Shown here: piece by piece, positions 24,221 through 32,394 of the stretch
How the letters are laid out: every line of letters starts with the position of its first letter
How positions within the stretch are numbered: position 1 is the first letter of the stretch
From: Candidatus Pacearchaeota archaeon
GTDB lineage: Archaea > Nanobdellota > Nanobdellia > Pacearchaeales > GW2011-AR1
Length of the DNA: 42,586 bases
Assembly: GCA_017609885.1 (NCBI GenBank)
Contig: JAFCDB010000009.1
Span: 1 to 42,586, forward strand
Direction of reading: 5' to 3'
Notes under the pieces: generated by a model
What the model was told of the DNA's origin: nothing
Databases searched by the model: none
Seen by the model: only the letters and a program-made list of their open reading frames with translations
Made by a program: the position numbers and the translations under genes

Positions 24221-25740
24221 GATTGAATATTTTAATAGGAGGAAAAGCAGGACAAGGGATAAATAAAATATCAGAGATTGTTTCAGACGTCCTTGTTAAC
24301 TATGGTTATTTTATATTTAATTATCGGGATTATCCATCGCTGATCCGGGGAGGACACAATTTCAATGTTTTATCTGTTTCAGATAAGAAAGTCGGAAGCC
24401 ACGAGAGCAAACTAGACGGGATTATTGCAATGGATAAAAAAACTATTAGATTACATAAAGCTGAATTGAAAAAGCAAGGGTTTGTTGTGGATTTTAAAAA
24501 ATTTGAAAAAGATAATTTAGGAAGAAATTTGAATATTACTCTTGCAGGATGTTTGATTAAGATTTTAGGTATTGATAAAAATGTTTTGATTGATAGAATA
24601 AAAAAAGAATTTGATAATCCTGAAGCAATAAGTGCTGCTGAAAGAGGGTTAAATAGTGAAGAGGAAAAATTTGGATTGAGAAAACTTGCGAGTAAGATAA
24701 ATATTTTAAGCGGAAGTCAAGCAATTAGTTTGGGGGCGATTAATTCTCAGATGAACATTTTTATTGCATATCCTATGACTCCAGCAACAGGAGTTTTGCA
24801 TGAATTAGCTGGAAGGCAGAAAAAATACAAATTCAAAGTTTTTCAACCTGAAAATGAGATTACTGTTGTTAATGCAGGACTTGGCGCGAGTTTTGCAGGA
24901 AGTAAAACAATGATTGGAACTTCTGGAGGAGGATTTGATTTAATGACTGAGGGATTGAGTTTGCAGGGGCAGACTGAAGTTCCTTTAGTTGTTTATTTGG
25001 CGTCTCGTCCTGGACCTGGAACTGGTGTTCCTACATATACCTCACAAGGAGACTTGGATATTGCTCTTCGAGGAGGACATGGAGAATTTCCAAGGATTGT
25101 TGTTGCCCCAGGAGACCCCATTGAAGCAATAGAGAAAACAAACGAGGCGTTTTATTTAAGTGAGAAGTTTGGGAGTTTATCAGTAATTTTATCTGATAAA
25201 CATCTGGCAGAATCTGAATTTTCATCTGACAAAAAACCAAATAAAATTATTCCTGTGAAAATTGATAGAAAAATTCCCGGACAATCAATTGTTAAGGCAA
25301 ATTCTTATGAGCACGATGAGTTTGGGAATACAACCGAAGATGCGGGCTTGACAAAAAAAGGAGCTAATAGAAGAATTAAAAAATATGAAGAAATAAAAAA
25401 AGATGTTAGGAAATTTGAAATGATTAAAATTCACGGAAAAAAAGATAGCGAGAATTTAATTATTGGATGGGGAAGCACAAAAGGAGCAATATTAGATGCT
25501 ATTGAGGGATTGGACTTCAAATTTCTGCAGGTTTTATACATGAAACCTATTTCCGATGAAATTAAAAAAGAAATTAAAAAATCCAAAAAAGTTATTTTAG
25601 TTGAAAACAATGTTACTGGACAGTTAGGGAGATTGATTAGAGAAAAGAGTGGAATAAAAATCGAGAATCGAATTTTGAAATATGACTCAAGGCCTTTCAG
25701 AAGTGATGAATTAAAAAAGGAGATATTAAAAATAAAATGA
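24217..25740 (+). CDS. korA: 2-oxoacid:ferredoxin oxidoreductase, fused gamma-alpha subunit
   Basis: A subunit of the thiamine-diphosphate enzyme that oxidatively decarboxylates 2-oxoacids to acyl-CoA and reduces ferredoxin. The N-terminal gamma domain (IGGKAGQGINKISEIV, YPSLIRGGHNFNVLSV) covers roughly residues 1-165. The alpha domain follows (GSQAISLGAINSQMNIFIAYPMTP, then GTSGGGFDLMTEG and domain II). At 507 residues it is shorter than many fused forms. The substrate (pyruvate, 2-oxoglutarate or branched-chain) cannot be told from the sequence; korA is the conventional name for the fused form. It overlaps acsA and the beta gene by four bases each. Confidence 0.93.
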   Translation: MRLNILIGGKAGQGINKISEIVSDVLVNYGYFIFNYRDYPSLIRGGHNFNVLSVSDKKVGSHESKLDGIIAMDKKTIRLHKAELKKQGFVVDFKKFEKDNLGRNLNITLAGCLIKILGIDKNVLIDRIKKEFDNPEAISAAERGLNSEEEKFGLRKLASKINILSGSQAISLGAINSQMNIFIAYPMTPATGVLHELAGRQKKYKFKVFQPENEITVVNAGLGASFAGSKTMIGTSGGGFDLMTEGLSLQGQTEVPLVVYLASRPGPGTGVPTYTSQGDLDIALRGGHGEFPRIVVAPGDPIEAIEKTNEAFYLSEKFGSLSVILSDKHLAESEFSSDKKPNKIIPVKIDRKIPGQSIVKANSYEHDEFGNTTEDAGLTKKGANRRIKKYEEIKKDVRKFEMIKIHGKKDSENLIIGWGSTKGAILDAIEGLDFKFLQVLYMKPISDEIKKEIKKSKKVILVENNVTGQLGRLIREKSGIKIENRILKYDSRPFRSDELKKEILKIK

Positions 25741-26537
25741 TAGATAAATTGTCTACAAAAAATATAATAACTTGGTGTCCGGGATGTCCAAATTTTATGA
25801 TACTTGCAAGTGTGAAAAAAGTATTTGCTAAATTAATTGATTCTGGGTTAAACCAAAAAGATATTGCTATGGTTACTGGAATTGGATGTCATGCGAAAAT
25901 TTTTGATTATCTGAATGTTTCAGGATTTTATGGTTTGCATGGCAGGGTTATTCCAACTTGTTTAGGAATTAAGTTAGGAAATCCTAATTTGAAGGTTGTA
26001 GGGTTTGCAGGGGATGGAGATACTTATGCAGAGGGCATGGCTCATTTTATTCATGCAGGGAGATACAATGCAGACATGACATTGGTTGTGCACGACAATC
26101 AGAGTTTTTCATTGACAACTGGACAACCGACACCCACAACACAATTAGGATACAAAAGCAAGGCAAGTCCTTTAGGAAATTTTAGTTGCCCAATAAATCC
26201 AATTAAATTAGCTCTTGCATCAGGAGTTTCATTTATTGCCCGAACTAACGCGCGCGATATTTCTCACACTTCTCAAATATTAAGAGCAGCAATTAAACAT
26301 AAGGGATTTTCTTTTGTGGAAATTATTCAAGACTGTTTAATTTTTAATAAAGATATGAATGCCAAGGATAAACTAATGTATGAAGTAAAAGAAAATAGAG
26401 ATAAAAAAACTGCTGAAAAATTAGCTGACGAATGGAATTACAATGATAAAAAAGGGAAAATTCCAATTGGAATTTTGTATCGTGTTGAAAAACCGACTTT
26501 AAATGAAAATATGAGAAAAAATGATGAAGAAAAATAA
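25737..26537 (+). CDS. korB: 2-oxoacid:ferredoxin oxidoreductase, beta subunit
   Basis: A 266-residue TPP-binding beta subunit. WCPGCPNF near residue 14 and GIGCHAKI supply the cysteines of the single [4Fe-4S] cluster. GFAGDGDTYAEGMAHFIHAGRYN is the TPP/metal motif, followed by HDNQSFSLTTGQPTPTT. No separate delta (ferredoxin-domain) subunit is encoded nearby, so electrons must leave to a soluble carrier or to the adjacent H-cluster protein. Its last 17 bases overlap that next gene in a different frame. Confidence 0.95.
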   Translation: MIDKLSTKNIITWCPGCPNFMILASVKKVFAKLIDSGLNQKDIAMVTGIGCHAKIFDYLNVSGFYGLHGRVIPTCLGIKLGNPNLKVVGFAGDGDTYAEGMAHFIHAGRYNADMTLVVHDNQSFSLTTGQPTPTTQLGYKSKASPLGNFSCPINPIKLALASGVSFIARTNARDISHTSQILRAAIKHKGFSFVEIIQDCLIFNKDMNAKDKLMYEVKENRDKKTAEKLADEWNYNDKKGKIPIGILYRVEKPTLNENMRKNDEEK

Positions 26538-27378
26538 TCTCCCTGAAATTGAGCGAGATTTGAAATCGAAAAATGTAAAATTTCTTGCGATGGTTGCGCC
26601 GAGTTTTGTTGCGGAATTTAATTATCCTTCAATTGTTTACAGATTAAAAGAACTGGGTTTTGATAAAGCAACTGAGCTGACTTTTGGAGCAAAAATGATT
26701 AATAGAGATTACCATAGAAAACTAAAAAATTCCAAGAAATTAGTGATTGCTTCGCCATGTCCTGGAATTGTCATGACGATAAAAAATAAGTATCCAAAAT
26801 ATTTTAAAAATTTAATTAGAACCGATAGTCCTGTTGTTGCTACTGGAAAAATTTGCAGAAAACACTATCCACAGCACAAACTTGTCTTTATTTCTCCGTG
26901 CGATTTTAAAAAAATCGAAGCTGAAAACTCTGAGTATATTGATTATGTTATTGACTACAAACAATTAAGAAAATTATTCAGAAAATATAATGTTAAACCG
27001 AAAAAGTGCGAAATTTTGTTTGACAAATTTTACAATGATTATACAAAAATTTATCCCTTGTCTGGAGGGTTAGGTAAAACAGCACATTTGAAAGGAGTGG
27101 TTAAAGAAGAAGAGATTTTGGGTATTGACGGAATTAGAAAAGTTATGAAATTTTTAGATAATCCAGATCCTAAAATAAAATTTTTAGATGTTCTGTATTG
27201 TGTCGGCGGGTGTATTGGCGGGCAGCATACTTCAAAGAAACTGACTGTTGCTCAAAAAAGAAAAAAAGTTTTAGATTATCTGAATTTTTCAAAATCAGAG
27301 GATATTCCTGAAGACAGAAAGGGATTGATAAAAAAGGCAGAAGGGATAAAATTTTCTGGAAAGTGTTGGTTTGATTAA
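26521..27378 (+). CDS. Minimal [FeFe]-hydrogenase H-domain protein
   Basis: A 285-residue protein that aligns by eye with the catalytic H-domain of [FeFe] hydrogenases, from VKFLAMVAPSFVAEF onward. All three cluster motifs are present: L1 ASPCPGIV (C80), L2 ISPCDFKKIEAE (C127, with the Lys and Glu) and L3 LYCVGGCIGGQHT (C227, C231). Thus the four cysteines that would hold the H-cluster are kept. L1 reads SPCP where active enzymes have SCCP, so the proton-relay cysteine is absent. No ferredoxin-like Fe-S domains precede it. Co-translation with the oxidoreductase suggests it takes or senses electrons from that enzyme. Sensory or non-hydrogenase roles are possible. Confidence 0.83.
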   Translation: MMKKNNLPEIERDLKSKNVKFLAMVAPSFVAEFNYPSIVYRLKELGFDKATELTFGAKMINRDYHRKLKNSKKLVIASPCPGIVMTIKNKYPKYFKNLIRTDSPVVATGKICRKHYPQHKLVFISPCDFKKIEAENSEYIDYVIDYKQLRKLFRKYNVKPKKCEILFDKFYNDYTKIYPLSGGLGKTAHLKGVVKEEEILGIDGIRKVMKFLDNPDPKIKFLDVLYCVGGCIGGQHTSKKLTVAQKRKKVLDYLNFSKSEDIPEDRKGLIKKAEGIKFSGKCWFD

Positions 27379-28250
27379 AATACAATTACTAAAACTGCTC
27401 CTGCAATCATGATTGCTGTTGCAACTGCTCTTTGTAGCAGATTATGTTCTTTGAAAATCCGGCCGCCGATGATAATTGCAAAGAAAACTGAAATCCGTTT
27501 TAATGACAAAACTAATGCAACTGGGGCTGTTTTTACTGCGAGTATTTGTGTGTATCTGTAGATTATTGTTACAACAGCGAGGATTATCATAAATTTAAAT
27601 GAGTTCCTAAAAACTGATTTAACTTGATTTGACTTTCCTGTGAAAATTATAAAGGAAAGGAAAATTATTGCGAGAAAAAAATGCTGGAAGCCCATGAAGG
27701 CGTTTACAGGGACATTGAAATTTTTCAAAATTGCCTTGTCAAGTATTGAGGTAATTGTGAATAATATTAATGCTCCTACAATGTATCTGTGTCCTTTTGA
27801 TTTAATAAATGCTCTCCAAGGGTCAAGGAATTTTTGGTTTTGTTTTAATTGAAGAATATAAGTTCCTATTAATAATAAAATCATTCCTAAAATTTCTAAT
27901 TGTGTTAATGATTCTCTAAGAAAAATTAAAGCTCCGATTGCAACAAGGCCTGGAGTTAAAACAAGTAATGGAAGAGCCTTACTCAATTCGAGATTTTTTA
28001 TTCCAATCATCACACAAAGAAAAGCTAATGCACCCAAAATTGATTTAATGAATAAAACAATTAAACCTGAGAAAGTTAGTGTTGAGAAATTGATTAAAAA
28101 GAAAAAAGGAATTGCGAGGACTAAATTGAGCAGGGCGAGAGTTGCTGAAAAACCAAGGGCTCTTTCCTTAAACAAAACTTTTTTCTCGATTATTGCTGCA
28201 GTTGCTGAAAAAAATGCAGAAGTCAGTGCTAAAGAGTACCATTCGATCAT
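27375..28250 (-). CDS. EamA/DMT-family transporter
   Basis: A 291-residue membrane protein with about ten hydrophobic segments, as in the drug/metabolite transporter superfamily. The first half starts MIEWYSLALTSAFFSATAAIIEKK, the second begins near YIVGALILFTITSILDKAIL, and the order suggests two EamA repeats. The substrate is unknown; relatives export amino acids, sugars or metabolites. It is convergent with the H-domain gene, overlapping it by four bases. Its promoter region faces the tRNA-Ser locus where the element has inserted. Confidence 0.88.
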   Translation of the reverse strand: MIEWYSLALTSAFFSATAAIIEKKVLFKERALGFSATLALLNLVLAIPFFFLINFSTLTFSGLIVLFIKSILGALAFLCVMIGIKNLELSKALPLLVLTPGLVAIGALIFLRESLTQLEILGMILLLIGTYILQLKQNQKFLDPWRAFIKSKGHRYIVGALILFTITSILDKAILKNFNVPVNAFMGFQHFFLAIIFLSFIIFTGKSNQVKSVFRNSFKFMIILAVVTIIYRYTQILAVKTAPVALVLSLKRISVFFAIIIGGRIFKEHNLLQRAVATAIMIAGAVLVIVF

Positions 28251-28297
28251 TTTACTAACAGGAGTTGTAATTTTTTAAATTTAACTGAAGGCAAACC

Positions 28298-28306
28298 TTT
28301 AAAATA
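28298..28306 (+). promoter_or_regulatory. TATA box of the interrupted tRNA-Ser gene
   Basis: TTTAAAATA lies about 27 bases before the 5' end of the tRNA half. The same layout (TTTAAAT, about 27 bases) precedes the intact tRNA carried by the element. Confidence 0.6.
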
Positions 28307-28330
28307 TCTTAATTTTTATTAATTTCATAT

Positions 28331-28369
28331 GCCGCCGTCGCATAGTGGTTATTGCACTAGATTGCTAAG
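28331..28369 (+). pseudogene. 5' half of host tRNA-Ser(GCU), split by integration
   Basis: GCCGCCG (acceptor strand), TC, the D arm GCATAGTGGTTATTGC and the anticodon arm CTAGA-TTGCTAA are present. After TTGCTAAG the sequence changes to ATAGACC, not a tRNA 3' half. The missing acceptor strand CGGCGGC is found at 34735-34741, at the far end of the element. The anticodon-stem strands of the two halves do not match (CTAGA against GCCGT), so one has changed since, or the history is more complex. Confidence 0.75.
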
Positions 28370-28484
28370 ATAGACCACAAAAGTGTTACACTGGGTAGAA
28401 AACGGCTATAAAATATTAATAATAATCAAAAATCACAATCAACAAGCATAAACTTTAAATTATCAAAAAGAATCATATTCATAT

Positions 28485-28565
28485 GCTCTGGTCGCATAAT
28501 GGTATTGCACGAGATTGCTAATCTCGACCCTTCGGGGTGCGCAGGTTCGATTCCTGCCCAGAGCG
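28485..28565 (+). tRNA. Intact tRNA-Ser (GCT) carried by the element
   Basis: A complete class II cloverleaf: acceptor GCTCTGG / CCAGAGC, D arm GCATAATGGTATTGC, anticodon stem CGAGA / TCTCG with loop TTGCTAA (anticodon GCU), long variable arm CCC-TTCG-GGG, T arm GCAGG-TTCGATT-CCTGC, discriminator G. CCA is not encoded. A TATA box TTTAAAT lies about 27 bases upstream. It lies 116 bases inside the element's left end and could replace the tRNA that integration destroyed. Confidence 0.94.
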
Positions 28566-28571
28566 TGTCTT

Positions 28572-28853
28572 TTATTTAATTTTTAATTCTTCTTTTAATC
28601 TACTAGCTTCTTTTTTTAACTCTGCCACTTGATTATCATAATCTGGGAGTTCGTCTTTCTTCTTTTCCAAATTTTCAATTTCTTCTTCAATTCCTTTCAA
28701 CATTCTTCTTCTTTCTTTTTGTTCCTCCAACTTAAATCTATTAGAAATTTCCTCATTCTTCTTTATTAAAAAATTAAGAAGTCTTTCCATTACATTCAAA
28801 ATATCTTGTTGTTCTTCCAACACTGTTTTAAATTTCTTATCTCTACTTTTCAT
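28572..28853 (-). CDS. Element coiled-coil protein
   Basis: A 93-residue, very charged protein, almost wholly coiled coil (KFKTVLEEQQDILNVMERLL, EEIENLEKKKDELPDYD, AELKKEASRLKEEL). Its ATG overlaps the RHH gene's stop by four bases, so the two are co-translated. It has no catalytic motif. It may be a partner or oligomerisation factor for the small RHH protein, by context only. Confidence 0.65.
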   Translation of the reverse strand: MKSRDKKFKTVLEEQQDILNVMERLLNFLIKKNEEISNRFKLEEQKERRRMLKGIEEEIENLEKKKDELPDYDNQVAELKKEASRLKEELKIK

Positions 28854-28990
28854 TTTTTTAATATCTCCTTAACTTGTTTCATTATTCCCTGTCTAGCTAT
28901 TGATGCGATAGTTCTCATTGATTTTTTCACAGCTCTGTCTAAAAGCTTTCTTTGTTCCTTGTTTACCTTAAATATTATGACCTTGTTCAT
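28850..28990 (-). CDS. Ribbon-helix-helix (CopG/Arc-like) DNA-binding protein
   Basis: The ATG at 28990 is preferred to the track start at 29050. It follows an AGGAG ribosome binding site, whereas the longer N-terminus runs through the promoter. The resulting 46-residue protein (MNKVIIFKVNKEQRKLLDRA) has the RHH pattern: a beta strand, helix KEQRKLLDRAVKK, a turn, then helix SIARQGIMKQVKEIL. Such proteins commonly repress or control copy number in archaeal plasmids and viruses. It is divergent from the winged-helix gene, with a palindrome between them. Confidence 0.7.
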   Translation of the reverse strand: MNKVIIFKVNKEQRKLLDRAVKKSMRTIASIARQGIMKQVKEILKK

Positions 28991-29046
28991 TTTGTATATA
29001 ACTCCTATATTATATATAGTATGCTTGTAATAATATATACCTATAT

Positions 29047-29060
29047 ACATTTATAAATGT
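29047..29060. promoter_or_regulatory. Perfect 14-base palindrome, candidate operator
   Basis: ACATTTATAAATGT, identical to its own complement, lies in the 145-base gap between the divergent RHH and winged-helix genes and contains a TATA-like TTTATAAA. It is a natural binding site for a dimeric RHH or winged-helix repressor. Confidence 0.45.
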
Positions 29061-29135
29061 TTCTCTTCACCTAAATTAATAATATAATGCAATTATTAAC
29101 GTTATATTTATAAACATCATTTTGCTCTATAATAT

Positions 29136-29405
29136 ATGGTTAAAAGAAAGAAAGGTGAGAGAAGTGGCAATGTTTTAAATGAACTTGATTTAGCTGTTCT
29201 TAAAACTCTCAAAAATAATAAAAACAAAGATTTAGGTGTTGGTGATTTACAAAAGATATTAAAACTTACTCACATGAGTTTGAAAGTTCATGTCAGACAT
29301 CTTCTTAAAATAAAATTAATCCAAGACCAAGAAGTTCAAAAACATGGTAAGATTCCATTAAAGATTACAAAAAATGGTGAGTTAATTTTAAAGGTGTTAG
29401 GTTAG
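29136..29405 (+). CDS. Winged helix-turn-helix regulator
   Basis: An 89-residue protein: LNELDLAVLKTLKNN, then GVGDLQKILKLTHMSLKVHVRHLLKIKLI as the helix-turn-helix, and a wing with QKHGKIPLKITKNGELIL. This is the usual archaeal MarR/ArsR-like single-domain form. TTTATAAA sits about 25 bases before the ATG, so the transcript is probably leaderless. It is the only protein gene of the element on the plus strand. It overlaps the metallopeptidase gene's stop by four bases (convergent). Confidence 0.8.
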   Translation: MVKRKKGERSGNVLNELDLAVLKTLKNNKNKDLGVGDLQKILKLTHMSLKVHVRHLLKIKLIQDQEVQKHGKIPLKITKNGELILKVLG

Positions 29406-30328
29406 ATTTTAAATTCTGGATATTCCATTGGTTTTAGTATCTCTTCTTTCTTAGATTGCTTGTGCTTTTCTAATACATAATCTCTAATTCTTCCAGGAAC
29501 AAATGCTAACGGTAATAAATATGGTTTACTAATTGAACTTCCTAAAAGTATTCCTGTTGCTATTGCCATACTACCTCCAGCTAGTAATCTAACTCCTTGA
29601 AATTTTTCACTTGATAAAGAATAAAAAGGCCAACGAGCTTCGAATTGTGCATCAGAATCATGGCTTAATAATTTATCAGTTAAAATTTCAACAGCTCTTT
29701 CATGAATTGCATGTTCAACTTGATATTTTTCAAGTTGTGGTAATTCTTCTCTTATGAATGCATTAACAAAATTTCTTCCTGTTTCTGCTTGGTATCTAAT
29801 AACTAGATAATGTAAAGATTCATGAAAAGTAGTGGATTTTGTTTCAGGAGGAGTTCTATCATTTGGCATTTCAATTATCCCTTCATAACCAGGATATTGT
29901 TTAAACTTTTCAGAAATATCTTCTCTCAATCTTTTGTCTAATGGTTCTTCTCCTTCTTTAGATTTTTCTTTATTCTTTCTTGGTACAGCAGCTATACAAT
30001 GAGCAGCCATAAAATATTCATCATGCAATCTTCTTTTTGAAGGTCTTAAAAAATCAAAAGGCATAAATGTTGTTCTTAAAGCCCACATAAAAGGATACTT
30101 TGAATCTCTAGGAACAAATTTTGGACGTTTCTCATCTGATGCATCTTTTAAAGCTCTATCAAAAGCTTTTCTATCTTCAAAATAATCTTTTGCTTCATCA
30201 GCGTGAGCAATAAAGTCATCATAATATGTTTCTAAATCATGTTCAGTAGCTTTAGGTCTAACTTGAAAAGTAGCTAAATCTAAAATTCGATTTTCTAATC
30301 TTATTTTTCCCTGTGATATTCTTATCAT
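29402..30328 (-). CDS. HExxH metallopeptidase-like protein with C-terminal membrane segment
   Basis: A 308-residue protein. HESLH at residues 169-173 fits the zinc motif HExxH, and EHAIHE at 205-210 supplies a plausible third ligand as in gluzincins. A hydrophobic stretch at about 240-275 (LLAGGSMAIATGILLG, then SSISKPYLLPLAFV) may anchor it to the membrane. The N-terminal 160 residues are unfamiliar. It is the last gene of the cargo operon; its start overlaps the nucleotidyltransferase stop by four bases. Peptidase activity is inferred from the motif only. Confidence 0.65.
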   Translation of the reverse strand: MIRISQGKIRLENRILDLATFQVRPKATEHDLETYYDDFIAHADEAKDYFEDRKAFDRALKDASDEKRPKFVPRDSKYPFMWALRTTFMPFDFLRPSKRRLHDEYFMAAHCIAAVPRKNKEKSKEGEEPLDKRLREDISEKFKQYPGYEGIIEMPNDRTPPETKSTTFHESLHYLVIRYQAETGRNFVNAFIREELPQLEKYQVEHAIHERAVEILTDKLLSHDSDAQFEARWPFYSLSSEKFQGVRLLAGGSMAIATGILLGSSISKPYLLPLAFVPGRIRDYVLEKHKQSKKEEILKPMEYPEFKI

Positions 30329-31008
30329 TTTCTTCTTCTTGTAAAATCAACCATTGACATAGCATTTCTTAAATAATGCCATCCGCAATAAGAATTTCTA
30401 GCTTTAAATAAAAGACTATCTTTTGGTTGTTCAAATTCTTCATCAAAAACATAATCAGGATTTATTGAAAATCTTCCATTTCTTTGCTCAACCATTCCTT
30501 TTTGTCCTAATAGGTTTAGAACTCCTTGATATTCTTTTGCCAATAAATTTTGTGAATCATCAGATTCAAAAATTCTCTTAATAGGTTTTATTCTCCAAGG
30601 TCTTTGAACCCCATAACCTAAAAGATAATTATTCAATGGGTTTAAAACATCAAATTCCTCAACTCCTGCTTTTCTAAATCTAACTAATTCTCTTCTTACT
30701 AATTCTGACTTCATCCTATTAGATATTTCAACACATTTCTCTTCATTATACACAGGAACCATTCTCAAATGAGTGTAAGGATGTCCAACTTCAAATAATT
30801 GTAAAGTAAAAGGATGAATTAAATGAATACTTATATTTGGTTGCATTTCTATAGGTTTATTCTTTGGATTTTGTGATGTTAAAGCAACTAAATCAATATC
30901 AGAATCTTTTCTATAATATCCATTCACATAAGAACCATAAACATAAAGTGCATCAACAGAATCATCTTCAAGCACTCTATCAACACATCTTGAGAGAGTT
31001 TTGTCCAT
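30325..31008 (-). CDS. Nucleotidyltransferase (Pol-beta superfamily, MNT-like)
   Basis: A 227-residue protein with the superfamily core at its N-terminus: LYVYGSYVNGYYRKDSDIDLV (GS at 25-26, DxD at 37/39). That fits minimal nucleotidyltransferases, which AMP-modify proteins or drugs or act as antitoxins to HEPN toxins. The C-terminal part is helical, with an unfamiliar LLGYGVQRPWRIKPIKR region. No HEPN motif (Rx4-6H) is evident in its neighbours. It starts four bases after the preceding cargo gene. Confidence 0.78.
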   Translation of the reverse strand: MDKTLSRCVDRVLEDDSVDALYVYGSYVNGYYRKDSDIDLVALTSQNPKNKPIEMQPNISIHLIHPFTLQLFEVGHPYTHLRMVPVYNEEKCVEISNRMKSELVRRELVRFRKAGVEEFDVLNPLNNYLLGYGVQRPWRIKPIKRIFESDDSQNLLAKEYQGVLNLLGQKGMVEQRNGRFSINPDYVFDEEFEQPKDSLLFKARNSYCGWHYLRNAMSMVDFTRRRK

Positions 31009-31012
31009 TTTG

Positions 31013-32203
31013 TTACCTCTTTTTAACCTTTCTTAATTCATTTTGAAGATTATGATATTGTTCTTCATTCCAAACAGATTCTCCTAATACAGTTAATCTT
31101 ACTCCCCCTTTTGTAAATCTATAATATTCTGCTCCATAACTTCCAAAATGTTTCTTATTATGTGGTAGTATATATTCTATCTCCCCCATTCTATCACCAC
31201 CAGATGTAAAAATTAATTCATATTTTGTAGGAATTTTAGGCTCACCTTTGTCTGCATAAAAATCCTCTTGTTTAGGTGTTGTTCTTGGTGCATTTTTGAA
31301 AGGAACTGTAGCAAATGCTAATATTTGTCCTAAATCATTTTTTCTAATTCCTTTAACAGCAACTTGTTTATTTAATGCTCTTCCTATTGCTTCTAAAATA
31401 TTTTCTGTAGTTCTAACTCTTGCATTAGTTCCAGCTGCTAAAAAACCTGCATAATCAATTGAATCTCCCCTCCATCTCATAAACCAAGGTTTACTAACTC
31501 CCTTAAAGTCCGAGTTTCCAAAACTATAAAATCTAGTTACATCATCAAATTGTTTTTTAGGTGGCTTAGTAGGTCTTCCTTGCAAGACTAAAGCGGTATT
31601 AGGGACATAAAAACTTTCTTCAGTATCATCCACTAGCCTATTCCAAACAACATGATACTTCATTCTTCCTTCTCTAATTAAAATTGGAAATTCTTTAGAA
31701 TGTTGGTCATAACCTTGTAAATGAACATCTTCTCTTACTGCAAGTTCAAATCTTCCATCATCTGTTTCACTAATTGTAAATCCTACTTGAGATTGTAATT
31801 TTTCTTTACTTCTATTTGCTAATTCTTTACTCCATTCACCTTCAGAAACAGGAACATATAAGTGCCCTTCTTCTCCTTTATTCTTTCCATCCATACCTTT
31901 TCTAAATCTTTGAGCAATTCCAGTAAATGAAGTTTCGTCATCTACTAATTCGCACATTTTTTCTAAGTCTGGATTTAAAGAATCTACAGAAGGCAATCCA
32001 TTTGGGGATATAGATAAAACTGGTTGAGTTCCATTTGAATTAATATATGTTAAAAAATCTTTTTCTGTTCCAATTACACTTCTCATTTGAGAGTGCATTA
32101 AATGTTGAAAACTTCCTTCATCACTTGCAGAAATTCTTTTATCAACTTCACATTCTAAATGTGCTAAATAATCAAAAAGCTCATTTTCAAAGAGAGTTGC
32201 CAT
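31013..32203 (-). CDS. Unknown 396-residue cargo protein
   Basis: A large soluble mixed alpha/beta protein with no motif that I recognise. Features seen: an acidic N-terminus (LFENELFDYLAHLECEVDKR), a central beta-rich region (SFYVPNTALVLQGRPTKPPK), aromatic KPWFMRWRGDSIDYAGFL, and a basic C-terminus (NLQNELRKVKKR). No signal peptide or membrane helix. It starts one base after the 62-residue gene and ends four bases before the nucleotidyltransferase, so all are one transcript. Confidence 0.75.
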   Translation of the reverse strand: MATLFENELFDYLAHLECEVDKRISASDEGSFQHLMHSQMRSVIGTEKDFLTYINSNGTQPVLSISPNGLPSVDSLNPDLEKMCELVDDETSFTGIAQRFRKGMDGKNKGEEGHLYVPVSEGEWSKELANRSKEKLQSQVGFTISETDDGRFELAVREDVHLQGYDQHSKEFPILIREGRMKYHVVWNRLVDDTEESFYVPNTALVLQGRPTKPPKKQFDDVTRFYSFGNSDFKGVSKPWFMRWRGDSIDYAGFLAAGTNARVRTTENILEAIGRALNKQVAVKGIRKNDLGQILAFATVPFKNAPRTTPKQEDFYADKGEPKIPTKYELIFTSGGDRMGEIEYILPHNKKHFGSYGAEYYRFTKGGVRLTVLGESVWNEEQYHNLQNELRKVKKR

Positions 32204-32204
32204 T

Positions 32205-32393
32205 TTAATTTTCTCCTTTTTTCACCTTTATCTCTAAAACTCCCTCCAAAACTGTTCCTTCCAAAAGACCTTCTACAGTTTCATAAAATCTTCCTGCAGC
32301 AGTTTTTAGGCCATTATATAATTCTCTTTCTTCTTCTGTTGGAGTTCCGTCTACTTTCATTTTTCCATCTTTGTATTCTATGTCTATTTTCAT
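32205..32393 (-). CDS. Unknown 62-residue cargo protein
   Basis: A small acidic protein (MKIDIEYKDGKMKVDGTPTEE...) with a beta hairpin followed by a helix and a final strand (LEIKVKKGE). It is separated by one base from each neighbour's stop or start. Size and position suggest an accessory subunit or chaperone for the flanking large proteins. Confidence 0.65.
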   Translation of the reverse strand: MKIDIEYKDGKMKVDGTPTEEERELYNGLKTAAGRFYETVEGLLEGTVLEGVLEIKVKKGEN

Positions 32394-32394
32394 T

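Noticed and set aside
30325-31008. A complete HEPN-MNT toxin-antitoxin pair in the element
   Set aside because: The nucleotidyltransferase is clear, but no neighbour shows the HEPN Rx4-6H motif.
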